DNA from: Anaerotignum lactatifermentans
Lineage (GTDB): Bacteria > Bacillota > Clostridia > Lachnospirales > Anaerotignaceae
Direction of reading: 5' to 3'
DNA length: 64,000 nt
NCBI RefSeq assembly: GCF_016902535.1
Contig: NZ_JACSNY010000006.1
Span: forward strand, 124,001 to 188,000
The notes under the pieces were generated by a model, which saw only the letters and a list, made by a program, of their open reading frames with translations, was not told where the DNA came from and ran no database searches. Shown here in pieces: positions 8,132 through 17,460 of this stretch. The number at the start of each line of letters is the position of its first letter. Within the stretch, counting starts at the first letter, position 1. The position numbers and the translations under genes were made by a program.

Positions 8132-8721
8132 AGCAAAACCTCCATGTATCTTTTTAATTCTTTATTCACTCGGAACTTAGAAGCATACACTGCCAAAAGA
8201 TTGAGGTCTTTATCTGATGAAGCCGCATAATTTTTTACTGCACCAATCACCGTTTCCTCATCAAGCCTATTTCGTGAACGTAATAAATCACAGATGGTAC
8301 GTTCTGCATTATAACAACGCACCTCATTACCCAATGTAGTCTTCCGGATTGTCATTCCAATTTGATGCAATTCCGGTTTAATATAATAGCACACACATTC
8401 TTCCTGTATAACTTTTGATACACGTGTATTATTGGGAATTGTAACAGAATGAACAAACGGCGTTCTTTCTGATAATCCATTTAAGAATAAGGCTGTATCA
8501 TGTGAAAATATAATTTTTTCTGAACGCAGCATCAGTGTGTACATGTCATCATGAACTGAATTGGGAAGAACATATACACCTTGTCGTTCCCTCTCCAATA
8601 ATCCTTCTTTCTCATATTTTGAAAGTAGGTACCGTGAAAATCCTAATTCCACAACTTGTGCCGTGGTTATCACATTGTTATTCTTTTTTAAAGCTTCTAA
8701 TATAACCGAATTCATTTTCAT
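8128..8721 (-). CDS. abiEi: AbiEi-type antitoxin and autorepressor
   Basis: 197 residues. An N-terminal winged helix-turn-helix (VITTAQVVELGFSRYLLSKYEKEGLL, written here in parts: VITTAQVVELGF / SRYLLSKYEKEGLL) is followed by the RQGVYVLP segment and the C-terminal domain seen in AbiEi antitoxins (AERTICDLLRSR). In studied AbiE systems this protein neutralises AbiEii and represses the operon through inverted repeats upstream. Start chosen at ATG 8721, 5-6 nt after AGGTG; GTG 8730 and ATG 8715 are alternatives. It is the first gene of the pair. Confidence 0.85.
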   Translation of the reverse strand: MKMNSVILEALKKNNNVITTAQVVELGFSRYLLSKYEKEGLLERERQGVYVLPNSVHDDMYTLMLRSEKIIFSHDTALFLNGLSERTPFVHSVTIPNNTRVSKVIQEECVCYYIKPELHQIGMTIRKTTLGNEVRCYNAERTICDLLRSRNRLDEETVIGAVKNYAASSDKDLNLLAVYASKFRVNKELKRYMEVLL

Positions 8722-8731
8722 TGCAATCACC

Positions 8732-8836
8732 TATTCCACATTTATATCAATATATTATTCTTATTTGATACAAATGTCAATTAATTACTCTACATCTATA
8801 TCAATTATACAATTTTTTTGTTATAAATGTGGAATA
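8732..8836. promoter_or_regulatory. Probable AbiEi operator (inverted repeat)
   Basis: Two 15-bp arms, TATTCCACATTTATA (8732-8746) and its exact complement (8822-8836), flank an AT-rich promoter region just upstream of abiEi. AbiEi repressors are known to bind paired inverted repeats at their own promoter. Confidence 0.6.
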
Positions 8837-9341
8837 TCTGTATATGCAAAAAGGTCAGAATGCTACTTTTTTCGTTTTCCAGAACCTCAGAGAAGAAGCC
8901 CTCCTCAAAATCCATCCGCTGAACCATCACGATTCCCGAATGAAACTGTATCTCCAGTTTATTTTCATTGTCTGCTCTACATAATATCTGGTATCCCTCA
9001 TCAGACTCCAGAATGACAGCTTCCTGATTTCTAGTTTTCCATTCTTTCAGTCTCTGAAATGCTGCGTTTTTCGTTTCCGGACTGCCATCTATGATTTTCA
9101 CTGTTATCAACACATTTCTGTTTTGCAGCAGTCCATGGAAAATTCCATTGCAAAGTATCCAAAAATCATCATTCGATTCCTCCATATAAAGGCTGGGATA
9201 CAGTGTAAACACCTGATACTGTCCACTGTTGATGCCTTCCATATCTGATTCGTAATATACGCACCTCGGACTGAAAAAGATATCCTCCGGCAGCTTTTCT
9301 TGTTTTTGCTTTTTCTGAAATAAACTTGTGAGTTTTCTCAT
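8805..9341 (-). pseudogene. Truncated immunity-gene copy fused to a recombinase tail
   Basis: The first 124 or so residues are about 85% identical to the protein at 10452-11102 (MRKL..LFQKKQK..KLPEDIFFSPR, through ILCRAD). The remaining C-terminal half of that protein is missing. It is replaced by NENKLEIQFHSGIVMVQRMD, the C-terminal end of the serine recombinase fragment at 13009, plus a random tail. The 70-bp junction segment is 96% identical at the two places. The ATG overlaps the stop of the orphan toxin tip (TAATG), exactly as in the full locus. Probably an inactive duplicate immunity gene made by recombination. Confidence 0.75.
8901..8970. repeat. 70-bp direct repeat (recombinase tail), copy 1
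   Basis: Matches 13012-13081 with three mismatches in 70 bp and the same orientation. The pair brackets the whole toxin-immunity locus. In this copy it forms the end of the truncated immunity gene. Confidence 0.9.
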
Positions 9342-9832
9342 TATGCATCACCTAAACAAGTAATATCAACAACATATTTTCCTAAACTATCCCCTGCAAA
9401 ACTGCCTGCTATTCCTCCTATAAGACCTAAAACAGGTATAGCAATTGGCACAACAGGACCTGTGAACGCTCCCAAGTAGGCACCTAATTCTGCTCCTCCT
9501 ATAGCATCTGCCCATCTTCCGCCTATACTGAAAGCAGTTGATGCTGTTTTCCTTCCTATTTTTTGATCTGCATCATGCAAATCATTATTAATGGCTTTTC
9601 CAAGTTCTAGTGTATCTAAAACAACTCCTGCAACAAGTAAAACCCTTCCTCCGATTCCACCCTTCTTTCCTGTATCATCTAAATTTTTCAATAAATCATA
9701 TTCCTCATCTGAAAGTGGATAATGATTATACCTTTCTCTTGTTTTTTCATAAACAACATTTTGTATAAAAACCTGAAGCGTTTTCTCACATATATCCTTT
9801 CTCCTGATAATGCAATTCAACCTCTTTTCCAT
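9341..9832 (-). CDS. Orphan toxin C-terminal module
   Basis: From VYEKTRERYNHYPLSDE onward (about residue 28 to the end) this is nearly identical to residues 432-568 of the large toxin at 11102-12808, including the glycine-rich hydrophobic segment. The first 27 residues are unrelated and overlap the end of the upstream gene in another frame, so translation from this ATG is doubtful. Orphan tips of this kind act as silent cassettes in polymorphic toxin systems and can replace the active tip by recombination. It is followed with a TAATG overlap by a truncated immunity copy. Confidence 0.7.
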   Translation of the reverse strand: MEKRLNCIIRRKDICEKTLQVFIQNVVYEKTRERYNHYPLSDEEYDLLKNLDDTGKKGGIGGRVLLVAGVVLDTLELGKAINNDLHDADQKIGRKTASTAFSIGGRWADAIGGAELGAYLGAFTGPVVPIAIPVLGLIGGIAGSFAGDSLGKYVVDITCLGDA

Positions 9833-10418
9833 ATTTTCTGCAAACTTGAATGGCTAACACGGCAAAATCTTCTGGAGAAAGGACTTCTCTTTTGAAGATA
9901 AAGGAAAGGCACTGCAATTCCTCAAAATGATCCTCATAGTCCACACAAATATCTGGGGATTCTTTCTCCAAAAACGTGTATTGTTCCTCTGCTGTTTCTT
10001 TCATCCGAACATCTTTTTGATAGCCGTATCGTACAAAATCGTTCATAGGAAAACTCCACTCGCCTGGTTCTACATTGTGAAAACAATCCTTCAGCAAAAG
10101 AGAGGAAACACCGTTTCCTTTTTCAATGATCATTTCTTTTTCATCTGATATAAATTCCGCTGTCGGCTCCTGTTTCAAATAAGCCAAACAGCGCTCCAAT
10201 TCCTCTGGATTCCCAAGAATATGACGCACCGTAAAAACACAATACCCAGACAGAACCGCATCCATAAGCGTATACCCTATTTCCGTAAATTTGGTATTGT
10301 GCATCCCTTCTGTGTAAGAAACACTACAGGTGAATTCCGTTTCACAGGCAGAAACAGAAATATAATATTTTAATGGTTTCTCTTGCGCGATTTTTTCTTT
10401 TTTTCTTTGAAAAAACAT
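9786..10418 (-). CDS. Unknown protein, probable immunity or toxin-accessory protein
   Basis: 210 residues, soluble, no signal peptide or membrane segment. It starts MFFQRKKEK, similar in style to the LFQKKQK start of the adjacent immunity candidate, and has a mixed alpha/beta composition. It lies 33 bp after that gene and before the orphan toxin tip. Position argues for an immunity protein; no family was recognised. Confidence 0.6.
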   Translation of the reverse strand: MFFQRKKEKIAQEKPLKYYISVSACETEFTCSVSYTEGMHNTKFTEIGYTLMDAVLSGYCVFTVRHILGNPEELERCLAYLKQEPTAEFISDEKEMIIEKGNGVSSLLLKDCFHNVEPGEWSFPMNDFVRYGYQKDVRMKETAEEQYTFLEKESPDICVDYEDHFEELQCLSFIFKREVLSPEDFAVLAIQVCRKYGKEVELHYQEKGYM

Positions 10419-10451
10419 TCCTTTTCCCCTATTCGTTTTTAAATCGAAAAA

Positions 10452-11102
10452 TCATCCTTCATACTCCACAAACAACCGCCTTTGATTTTCCTTGCATACC
10501 ATGCTGACAACATCAAGCAAATCCTTTGCCTTTTGATTATTTTTCACTCTGATTTCCAGATAATCCGGATATTTATGATAATACAAATAAATATCGTACT
10601 GATACTGTGCAATCATCTGTTTTGCCTGTTCCAGATACAGACATTCCGTCTTTTCGGGATAGCCATATATTTTATAGTCAAACAGCTCCATACAATCTTC
10701 CTCAAATTGTTTGAAATCAAAAATCATCTTGTCTGCTCTGCATAATATATCGTACCCCTCATCCTGCTCCAGAATAACAACTTCCGGATTTGTATGTTTC
10801 CATTCTGTCAATTTCTGAAATACTGCTTTTTTCGCTTCTTGGCTGTCGTCTATGATTTTCACTGCTATCAGCACGCTTCTGTTTTGCAGCAGTCCATGGA
10901 AAATTCCATTGCAAATCTTCCAAAAATCATCATCCGATTCCTCTGTGTAAAGACTGGGATAGAGGGTGAACACCTGAACCTGTCCACTGTTGATGCCTTC
11001 CATATCTGATTCGTAATATACGCACCTCGGACTGAAAAAGATATCCTCCGGCAGTTTTTCTACTTTTTGCTTTTTTTGAAATAAATTTGCTAGTTTTCTC
11101 AT
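10452..11102 (-). CDS. Candidate immunity protein for the adjacent toxin
   Basis: 216 residues, soluble, rich in aromatic and acidic residues, no recognised domain. The ATG overlaps the toxin stop codon by one base (TAATG), giving tight translational coupling as expected for a toxin-immunity pair. A truncated paralog sits in the same relation to the orphan toxin tip at 8805-9341. The paired duplication of tip plus neighbour is the main evidence for an immunity role. Confidence 0.65.
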   Translation of the reverse strand: MRKLANLFQKKQKVEKLPEDIFFSPRCVYYESDMEGINSGQVQVFTLYPSLYTEESDDDFWKICNGIFHGLLQNRSVLIAVKIIDDSQEAKKAVFQKLTEWKHTNPEVVILEQDEGYDILCRADKMIFDFKQFEEDCMELFDYKIYGYPEKTECLYLEQAKQMIAQYQYDIYLYYHKYPDYLEIRVKNNQKAKDLLDVVSMVCKENQRRLFVEYEG

Positions 11103-12808
11103 TATTCATCACCTAAACAAGTAATATCAACAACATATTTTCCTAAACTATCCCCTGCAAAACTGCCTGCTATCCCTCCTATAAGACCTAAAACAGGTAT
11201 AGCAATTGGCGCAACAGGACCTGTGAACGCTCCCAAGTAAGCGCCTAATTCTGCTCCTCCTATAGCACCTGCCCATCTTCCTCCTATACTGAAAGCAGTT
11301 GATGCTGTTTTCCTTCCTATTTTTTGATCTGCATCATGCAAATCATTATTAATTGCTTTTCCAAGTTCTAGTGTATCTAAAACAACTCCTGCAACAAGTA
11401 AAACTCTCCCTCCGATTCTAACCTTCTTTCCTGTATCATCTAAATTTTTCAATAAATCATATGCCTCATCTGAAAGTGGATAATGATTATACCTTTCTCT
11501 TATTTTTTCATAAACAGAATTCGTATTACTTACTTGATCAAAATTCATATGTTTATAATTTATAGTCCTCTTTTGCCCCCTGAAATATCCATTTTGTTTA
11601 TTATGTGAAGGATCAAATCTGATATATGGTTTTTTCTTATACACATATGCATTTCTTAAGCCTGCTAAACTTCCATTTTTTGTCGCTCCTATTTCTATCC
11701 CTGTCATATCTGTTTTTAAAACATCTATCCATGCTAATGTAGGCACAGTTCCTCGTTCAAAGTTATTTAAAAATTCATTCCACGCACTAAGCGTTTCCTC
11801 TCCAAAAACCCCATCCTCTTTTAAGCTTCCATGTGTACCTCTGATCCCTAATGCATTTATATTTCTTTGTAAAGTCAAAATTTTTTGTTGGTTTCCACCT
11901 ACAAACCACATCAGTTTTTCCACTTTATTTTTTAAACCAGCACAGGATATTCCTGCTTTTCCACATTGTTCTATGGCTGTAAAGCAAATTTCTCCATTTT
12001 CATCAAGGATATAATCTTTATTTCTGTCTCCTTGATCCAGATCATTAGAAAGTTCATCGCATACTTTTTTCAGCATATTCTGAATTTCTGAAACATATTT
12101 TTTCGGATGCCCATAAGAATAAACTCGTGGAAAGCCTCTGAAAAAAACTTTTTTCTGCATCTCCTGATTATATTCTCTGCTGCAAACAACCTTTCCATTT
12201 TTACCAACATAATTGCGCTGATGGTTCAAATAATCATAATAATGCAAAATATCCTGTAAAAACCCTTTTCCTTTTCCCTGCTCTATAGACATAAGAAACT
12301 CCAATTTTTTTGCATCATTTGATGCCGCTTGATAGACCGTACCACTTACTGCTTTTTGCAAAAGATTTATCTTTTCAGACATAGAAAAACTACTTCCAGT
12401 TGTACTTCGTAGCTTTCGTTCTGTTTTTTCGATCATCCCCATGCTTTCAGATGATTTTCTTTTGGATGCACTTGCAGACAGTAAAACAAGGGAAACAATT
12501 TGATTCACATCGCCACTGGCACTGCCCCATTGCCGTGAAATTTCCCCTATCGCCTTTGCCAATTCTGCAGTTTCCTGCCGATCTTTTTCAGGAAGAAAAG
12601 CCAAAATGTCTGCACATTTTTTTACATCTTGATATATCACAGAAACAATCTCTTTGCAGCTACGCGCAAGTTCTTTACATCCATCAAAATATTGATATTC
12701 CTTTGGGACTTTCATCACTTCTGTTATCTTACAGCTTCGATTCATTTCTTGAAAATAAGCTGCTGATCCTACGATTTTTCCATTTTTTCCTATTAACTCT
12801 TTACTCAT
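11102..12808 (-). CDS. Polymorphic toxin-like protein with glycine-rich pore-like tip
   Basis: 568 residues. Residues 1-180 are helical and begin with ELIGKNGKIV; a related motif YVGKNGKVV recurs at 200-208, so the N-terminal half has an internal repeat. Residues 308-350 resemble a peptidoglycan-binding type 1 domain (LQRNINALGI, then DGVFGEETLSAWNEF). Residues 432-568 form the variable tip: a helical part, then GGRVLLVAGVVLDTLELG and a glycine-zipper-like membrane segment (GAIGGAELGAYLGAFTG, IPVLGLIGGIAGSFAGD). There is no signal peptide, so export by a specialised route such as type VII secretion is possible but not shown. An orphan copy of the tip and two immunity-like genes follow. The domain order suggests a contact-dependent toxin acting at membranes (inference). 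Confidence 0.65.
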   Translation of the reverse strand: MSKELIGKNGKIVGSAAYFQEMNRSCKITEVMKVPKEYQYFDGCKELARSCKEIVSVIYQDVKKCADILAFLPEKDRQETAELAKAIGEISRQWGSASGDVNQIVSLVLLSASASKRKSSESMGMIEKTERKLRSTTGSSFSMSEKINLLQKAVSGTVYQAASNDAKKLEFLMSIEQGKGKGFLQDILHYYDYLNHQRNYVGKNGKVVCSREYNQEMQKKVFFRGFPRVYSYGHPKKYVSEIQNMLKKVCDELSNDLDQGDRNKDYILDENGEICFTAIEQCGKAGISCAGLKNKVEKLMWFVGGNQQKILTLQRNINALGIRGTHGSLKEDGVFGEETLSAWNEFLNNFERGTVPTLAWIDVLKTDMTGIEIGATKNGSLAGLRNAYVYKKKPYIRFDPSHNKQNGYFRGQKRTINYKHMNFDQVSNTNSVYEKIRERYNHYPLSDEAYDLLKNLDDTGKKVRIGGRVLLVAGVVLDTLELGKAINNDLHDADQKIGRKTASTAFSIGGRWAGAIGGAELGAYLGAFTGPVAPIAIPVLGLIGGIAGSFAGDSLGKYVVDITCLGDE

Positions 12809-13008
12809 ACATATTATCCTTTCTATGATTTATTTTCCAGAGTATAGCGAAAAAAAAGTCTCATAGAATCTCAATGTTTTTTAACTTTTTTGAGAAACAT
12901 ATTCCTTTTACTTCTCTCATCAACACAAAAAGGCAGTGAGATTTTCAATTCCCACCGCCTAAAAAATCTATTGTTCTCAAAACTCCCCCAGCCTTTTCCT
13001 CCTTTCCC

Positions 13009-14646
13009 TCACTCCTCAAAATCCATCCGCTGTACCATCACGATCCCCGAATGAAACTGTATCTCCAGCTTATTTTCATTGACTACTTTAATCCCTCGGA
13101 TGAGCCTGCGCACCAGTTCCTCGTCAAACTCTCTTTGTAACCAGCTTGTTTTTTTCACATACTGCTCCAAATCCGCCGTTCTTTGCTGACAGCTTTTCGC
13201 CAGTCTATTTTCTTTTGCGGTCTGTGCTCTGGCTTTTTGCAGTTCTTTCAGTTTCCTCATGATCTTGTCATATTCCTGTTCAAAATCCTCTTTTCCATCT
13301 TTTATCCCAGTTTTCATAAGCTCCATCAGCTTTTTCTGGCAGGCTTCTATCTGTTTGAGGATTTCTGTTTCTTTTTCCGATGCCTCATAACTTCCTATGA
13401 CCTGCAAGACATTTTCCCGAAACGCCTGCACAAACCTCCCCTGATCCTCTGCCACGCTGTGGATAGCAGTCATAATGGCAGTAATGCAGTGTCTTTTCTT
13501 TCAATGTGGGAGAATACTTACACCTCTTTTTTTCCGATTTTCAGCCGATTATCACATCGCCAAACCGCCTGTTTTACGCCATACTTTGACCAGACCTGTC
13601 TGCGGTAAGGCTGTCCGCATTCTCCACAGCAGAGAAGATCAGACAGGACATATTTCCCGCTGTATTTCCCTTTTTGCAATCCATTTTTTCTTTTGACAGC
13701 CGGTTTATATAGCTGCTCTTCTGGCTTTTTCCTCCTGCACACGATAAAACAGTTCTTTGGGGATAATGGCTTCATGGTCATTTTCTATGTAATACTGGGG
13801 TACGATCCCGTTGTTTTTCACTTTCTTTTTCGTCAGGAAATCCACCGTATATGTTTTCTGCAGAAGGGCGTCCCCCATATATTTCTCATTGGAAAGCATC
13901 CGATCAATGGTGGTGGTGCTCCATGTCTTTTCCCCTGTGACCGTAGGAATGCCCTCAGCTTCCAGAATCCGTTTGATGCGGTAACTGCTGTTGCCTTCCA
14001 GATACAGCTTATAGATCCGCCGCACCAGCTGTGCTTCTTCCGGCACGATCACAAGATTTCCGTCTTTATCTTTCGTATAACCCAGAAATCTGCTGTGGTT
14101 CACCATGACTTTCCCTTCCTCAAACTTCCGCACAATACCCCAATGACAGTTTTCGCTGATATTCCGGCTTTCTTCCTGTGCCTGACTGCTTAATATAGTC
14201 AAGAGCAGTTCTCCGCTGCCCTCCACGGTATTGATACTTTCTTTCTCGAATATGACAGGGATATTCTTTTCTTTCAGTTTTCTGATATTGGTCAGGGCAT
14301 CCACCGTATTTCTGGCGAAGCGGCTGATGGACTTTGTCAGTACCATATCGATTTTTCCTGCCATACAGTCCTCGATCATTGCCTGAAAATCCAGACGTTT
14401 TTTGGTACTGGTGGCGCTTTTCCCATCGTCGGCGTAAATGCCAGCCAATTTCCAGCCGGGGTGGTTCTGTATCTTTTCCCGATAGTGATTTACCTGTGCT
14501 TCATAACTGCTTTCCTGCTGTTCCTGTAAGGTGCTGACACGGCAGTAAGCGGCTACCCGAAGCAGTTTCGTCTCTCGGCTTCCTTCTGCCGCATGGGCAG
14601 GTACCGCCGGAATCACGGAAATATTCTTTTTTATGGTCTGCAGCAT
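13009..14646 (-). pseudogene. Large serine recombinase, frameshifted (first of three)
   Basis: The N-terminal part is intact: a resolvase domain with catalytic serine (AAYCRVSTLQEQQESS), SRFARNTVDAL, and a recombinase domain (to about 13705). The frame then shifts into a zinc ribbon (CCGECGQPYRRQ, about 13518-13700), and shifts again near 13470-13520 into the coiled-coil and C-terminal part (ending MDFEE, stop at 13009). At least two frameshifts make it inactive unless there are sequencing errors. The start ATG 14646 follows AAGGAGG and is coupled to the second recombinase. Its last 70 bp are duplicated at 8901-8970. Confidence 0.8.
13012..13081. repeat. 70-bp direct repeat (recombinase tail), copy 2
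   Basis: Native position of the repeat, encoding the last residues of the first recombinase. See 8901-8970. Confidence 0.9.
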
Positions 14647-14649
14647 CTC

Positions 14650-15543
14650 TCATTCCTCCTTTATCCATATTTTTCGCTGATACCCATTTTTGAAATGAAA
14701 CTCCAGATACCCTTCTTTCGCAACAACGACTTTTTTCATGGTTTCCGCCAAGAGATGACTGTCAAACTTCGTTGGAACCGGCGTATGGTTCAGAAGATAC
14801 AGCAATTTTTCCGTCTGAAAATCACTGTCATCAAAGACCGTATGTTGATACTGTTCTACCGCTCTTTCATACGCCAGTTCTTTTAATCTTTTTGTATCGC
14901 AACACGGTGACATCAACAGATTTTGTATTTCCTTTGTCAGCCGGATTTCCAAAAGACTTTGGTTGCTTTCCCTTATTGATTTTCTTTGGATCAGACAGGA
15001 AGGATGCTCCATGACTTCCCTCAAGATACGCAGGAACCCGTCTTCCATCTGTACTTGTGTCAAAGAAAGGTTTTCACAGCCCATCCCCTTTTTATGGGCA
15101 TCCTTTTTGCATTTCCACCATTTTTGCTGTTGTTTATCCACACATTGCCAATACACACCGCCGCATTGTCCACAAATCAGGAGTTCATTCCACAAAGTCC
15201 TGTTGTTATGCCCGTTTAAGGTGTTTGTTTTCCCCAGCTTTTCTGCCCGTTCCTTTCTTCTGTTCTGCACTCTCTGAAACAAGGCTTTCTCAATCATTTG
15301 GGGATAGAAACCATCCCCCAGATATTTTTGATTTTCCAGTATTTTTCCCACCATACAGCAATGCCAGACTGCTTTTTGATTCTCCGTCCGTATGCCTTTT
15401 GCCGTCAAGTCCTTAGCAATGGCATTACAGGATGCTCCATTGTCATAAGCCTGATAAATAGCTTGCACCACCTGACAGGTTTCTGGGTCTATCTGCGCTT
15501 TTCCCTGCGCCACACAATAGCCCAAGGGAATATGTCTTTGCAT
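14650..15543 (-). CDS. Recombinase-family protein without catalytic domain (second of three)
   Basis: 297 residues starting directly in the recombinase DNA-binding domain (IPLGYCVAQGKAQIDPET). A zinc ribbon (CGQCGGVYWQC, with a later C pair in KKGMGC) and a C-terminal helical domain follow. The N-terminal resolvase domain with the active serine is absent, as is usual for the middle protein in three-recombinase cassettes of Clostridia, where it acts as an accessory DNA-binding protein. The frame is intact. It overlaps or abuts both neighbours, so the three genes were once translated as a unit. Confidence 0.8.
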   Translation of the reverse strand: MQRHIPLGYCVAQGKAQIDPETCQVVQAIYQAYDNGASCNAIAKDLTAKGIRTENQKAVWHCCMVGKILENQKYLGDGFYPQMIEKALFQRVQNRRKERAEKLGKTNTLNGHNNRTLWNELLICGQCGGVYWQCVDKQQQKWWKCKKDAHKKGMGCENLSLTQVQMEDGFLRILREVMEHPSCLIQRKSIRESNQSLLEIRLTKEIQNLLMSPCCDTKRLKELAYERAVEQYQHTVFDDSDFQTEKLLYLLNHTPVPTKFDSHLLAETMKKVVVAKEGYLEFHFKNGYQRKIWIKEE

Positions 15544-15546
15544 CCA

Positions 15547-17241
15547 TCAACGCTCCTTTCCATATACTTCCGCTAAAATCAGCCCGTTTTTCAATCGAAA
15601 TTCCAAGTGATTTTCATATACTGTCACCTGCTCCACGATCAGCGTGAAGGCTTCTTCCTGAAATGTTTCCATAACTTTAGGACGCAACTGAAAGACTGCC
15701 ATCAGGTATTCTGTCTGGGCGATTTCCTCCTCAAAGGCGCCTTTGTCCTGTAATTTTCGCAGGTTTCGTCGTGCTGTTTCCAGTTCCTGCTCCAGTGCAT
15801 TTCGCTTCTCGATAAAAATGGCAGCGTCCATGCTCCCTTCCGAAAGAACTTTCTGAAGCATCTGACACTGCCATTGGATTTGCTGTATTCGGTTTTTCCA
15901 TTGTTCCTGCTCTCTTCCCCCCCCTCTGGCGCTGCTTTCAGGGCAGACAGAAGGGGGAGAAAAATTTCTTCATAAGCCCCTGCCAGACGGTTCCACATAT
16001 GCACAAAGGCTTCTTGGATGACTTCCTCCCGAACAGCTTTCTGATTGCACTTTGTCATATCCTGCAAATGCCCTTTACAGCACCACTGGACTGCTTCATA
16101 AGGCCTTCCCATATAAATTTTCTGTCGGCGAAAGGTGTTTCCGCATATGCCGCAGCGGACACGACCGCTGAATACATATCGTTTTGGCGAGGATGCCTTA
16201 TTTTTGACTGACTGACTGCGGTACTCATAAATCTGACGCACAGCTTCTGCTTCTTCCTTGGTGATAATGGGCGGATGGTTTTCCGTAATTAGATATTTGG
16301 GATATGTACCATCATTGCGTTTTCGTGTAAAGGGCAGACAAGAGGTGCTGTATGTCTTTTGATAAATGAGATTCCCTTCGTAGACAGGATTTAAGAGGAT
16401 CTCCTGCACCACAACTTCATGCCATTTCCCCTTGTTCCGTATGGTAGGGACGCCTTCTGCCTGCAATTCTTTGGCAATGGTATAGCAGCCTTTCCCACCC
16501 AGATACGCCTCGAAAATCCTGCGTACCACCCGGGCTTCTTCTGACTGAATCAACAGTTCTCCGTTCTCGTCCTTTTCATAGCCATAGGCAGGTGTTGAGA
16601 TTTTATAAGTACCGTTTTGAAACCGTCGCTGTACCGCCCATTTGCTGTTGGCAGAAATATTTTCCGCTTCACTTTGGGCAATGGAACTGAGTATGGTCAG
16701 CAACTGTTCGCTTTTTTCCAAAACGTACTGATTTTCTCTTTCTCGAAGTAGACTTCTACTCCCATTTCTTTCAGCATACGAATGGTGCTGATACTGTCCA
16801 CGGTGTTTCTGGCAAATCGAGTGACGGATTTTGTCAGGATCAAATCGATCCTTCCTTTTTTGCACTCCTGTATCATTTGCAGGAACTGCTCCCGATGGGT
16901 CAATTTTGTACCGATTTGGGCTTCGTCCGCATAAATCCCTGCCCATTCAGGGCATCTTCATAAGAAAACAACAATTGTTTTCTTATGAAGACAGCCGTCG
17001 CAGTTCCCCTTAAGAAATCAAAGAAACGAAAAAAACAATGTTTTCTTAAGGAGAAGCTGCTTATCCAATGTTCTTTTTCCTGTATCAATTTTGTATAATA
17101 TCGTATCTGTGCTTCCAAAGAACGCTTCTGCTCCCCTGACGCTGTACTGACACGACAGTATGCACAAACTCGCTTCATCATGGGTGCGTTCTGCTGCTCT
17201 TGTTTTCTGACCGGTTCAATTTTTGTGATCTTCTTTTCCAT
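15547..17241 (-). pseudogene. Large serine recombinase, broken by insertion and frameshifts (third of three)
   Basis: The N-terminus (MEKKITKIEP, CAYCRVSTASGEQKRS) starts at 17241 with AAAGGAGG upstream. The reading frame is interrupted after EKEHW by a ~117-bp hairpin element and resumes in another frame at WAGIYADEAQIGTKLTH. A further shift occurs near 16700 (inside the resolvase domain) and another near 15915-15925 at a run of nine C. Zinc ribbon residues (CGICGNTFRRQ) are still visible. With one insertion and at least two frameshifts it cannot make the full protein. Confidence 0.85.
16948..17064. mobile_element. Small non-autonomous hairpin element inside a recombinase gene (family copy A)
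   Basis: Two joined hairpins. The first has 16-bp arms CTTCATAAGAAAACAA (16956-16971) and complement (16975-16990) with a 3-nt loop. The second has arms around CCTTAAGAAA...TTTCTTAAGG (17008-17051). It splits the third recombinase gene and changes its frame, so it arrived by insertion. Related sequences occur at 35394-35524 (first hairpin type) and 62970-63030 (second type). No transposase is encoded. Confidence 0.75.
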
Positions 17242-17298
17242 CAGGTTTCCTCCTTTCGCACAACACAATACCACACCTTTTTTGACACATCTATGGTT

Positions 17299-17460
17299 TT
17301 ACGCATATACTTGGGCAAGTTCCGGAGAAAAAGTTTCTCGGTTCAGTGCGTCGATTTTTTCGTACTCCTCCCGATCCAGATAACCGCTTTGCAGCATCAG
17401 ATCCAGCAGTTTTCTGGACAGGGCGTAATATACCTCTCTCGTTTCTTTCTTCTCTATCAT
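17299..17460 (-). CDS. Small protein (53 aa) of serine-recombinase elements
   Basis: Reads MIEKKETREVYYALSRKLLD... and ends IDALNRETFSPELAQVYA. Small proteins with this ending (SHOCT-like, two short helices) are common just upstream of recombinase cassettes in Clostridial elements. A good AAGGAGG lies 7 nt before the ATG. It is co-directional with the three recombinase genes, 57 bp before the third, and probably belongs to the same operon. Function unknown. Confidence 0.75.
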   Translation of the reverse strand: MIEKKETREVYYALSRKLLDLMLQSGYLDREEYEKIDALNRETFSPELAQVYA

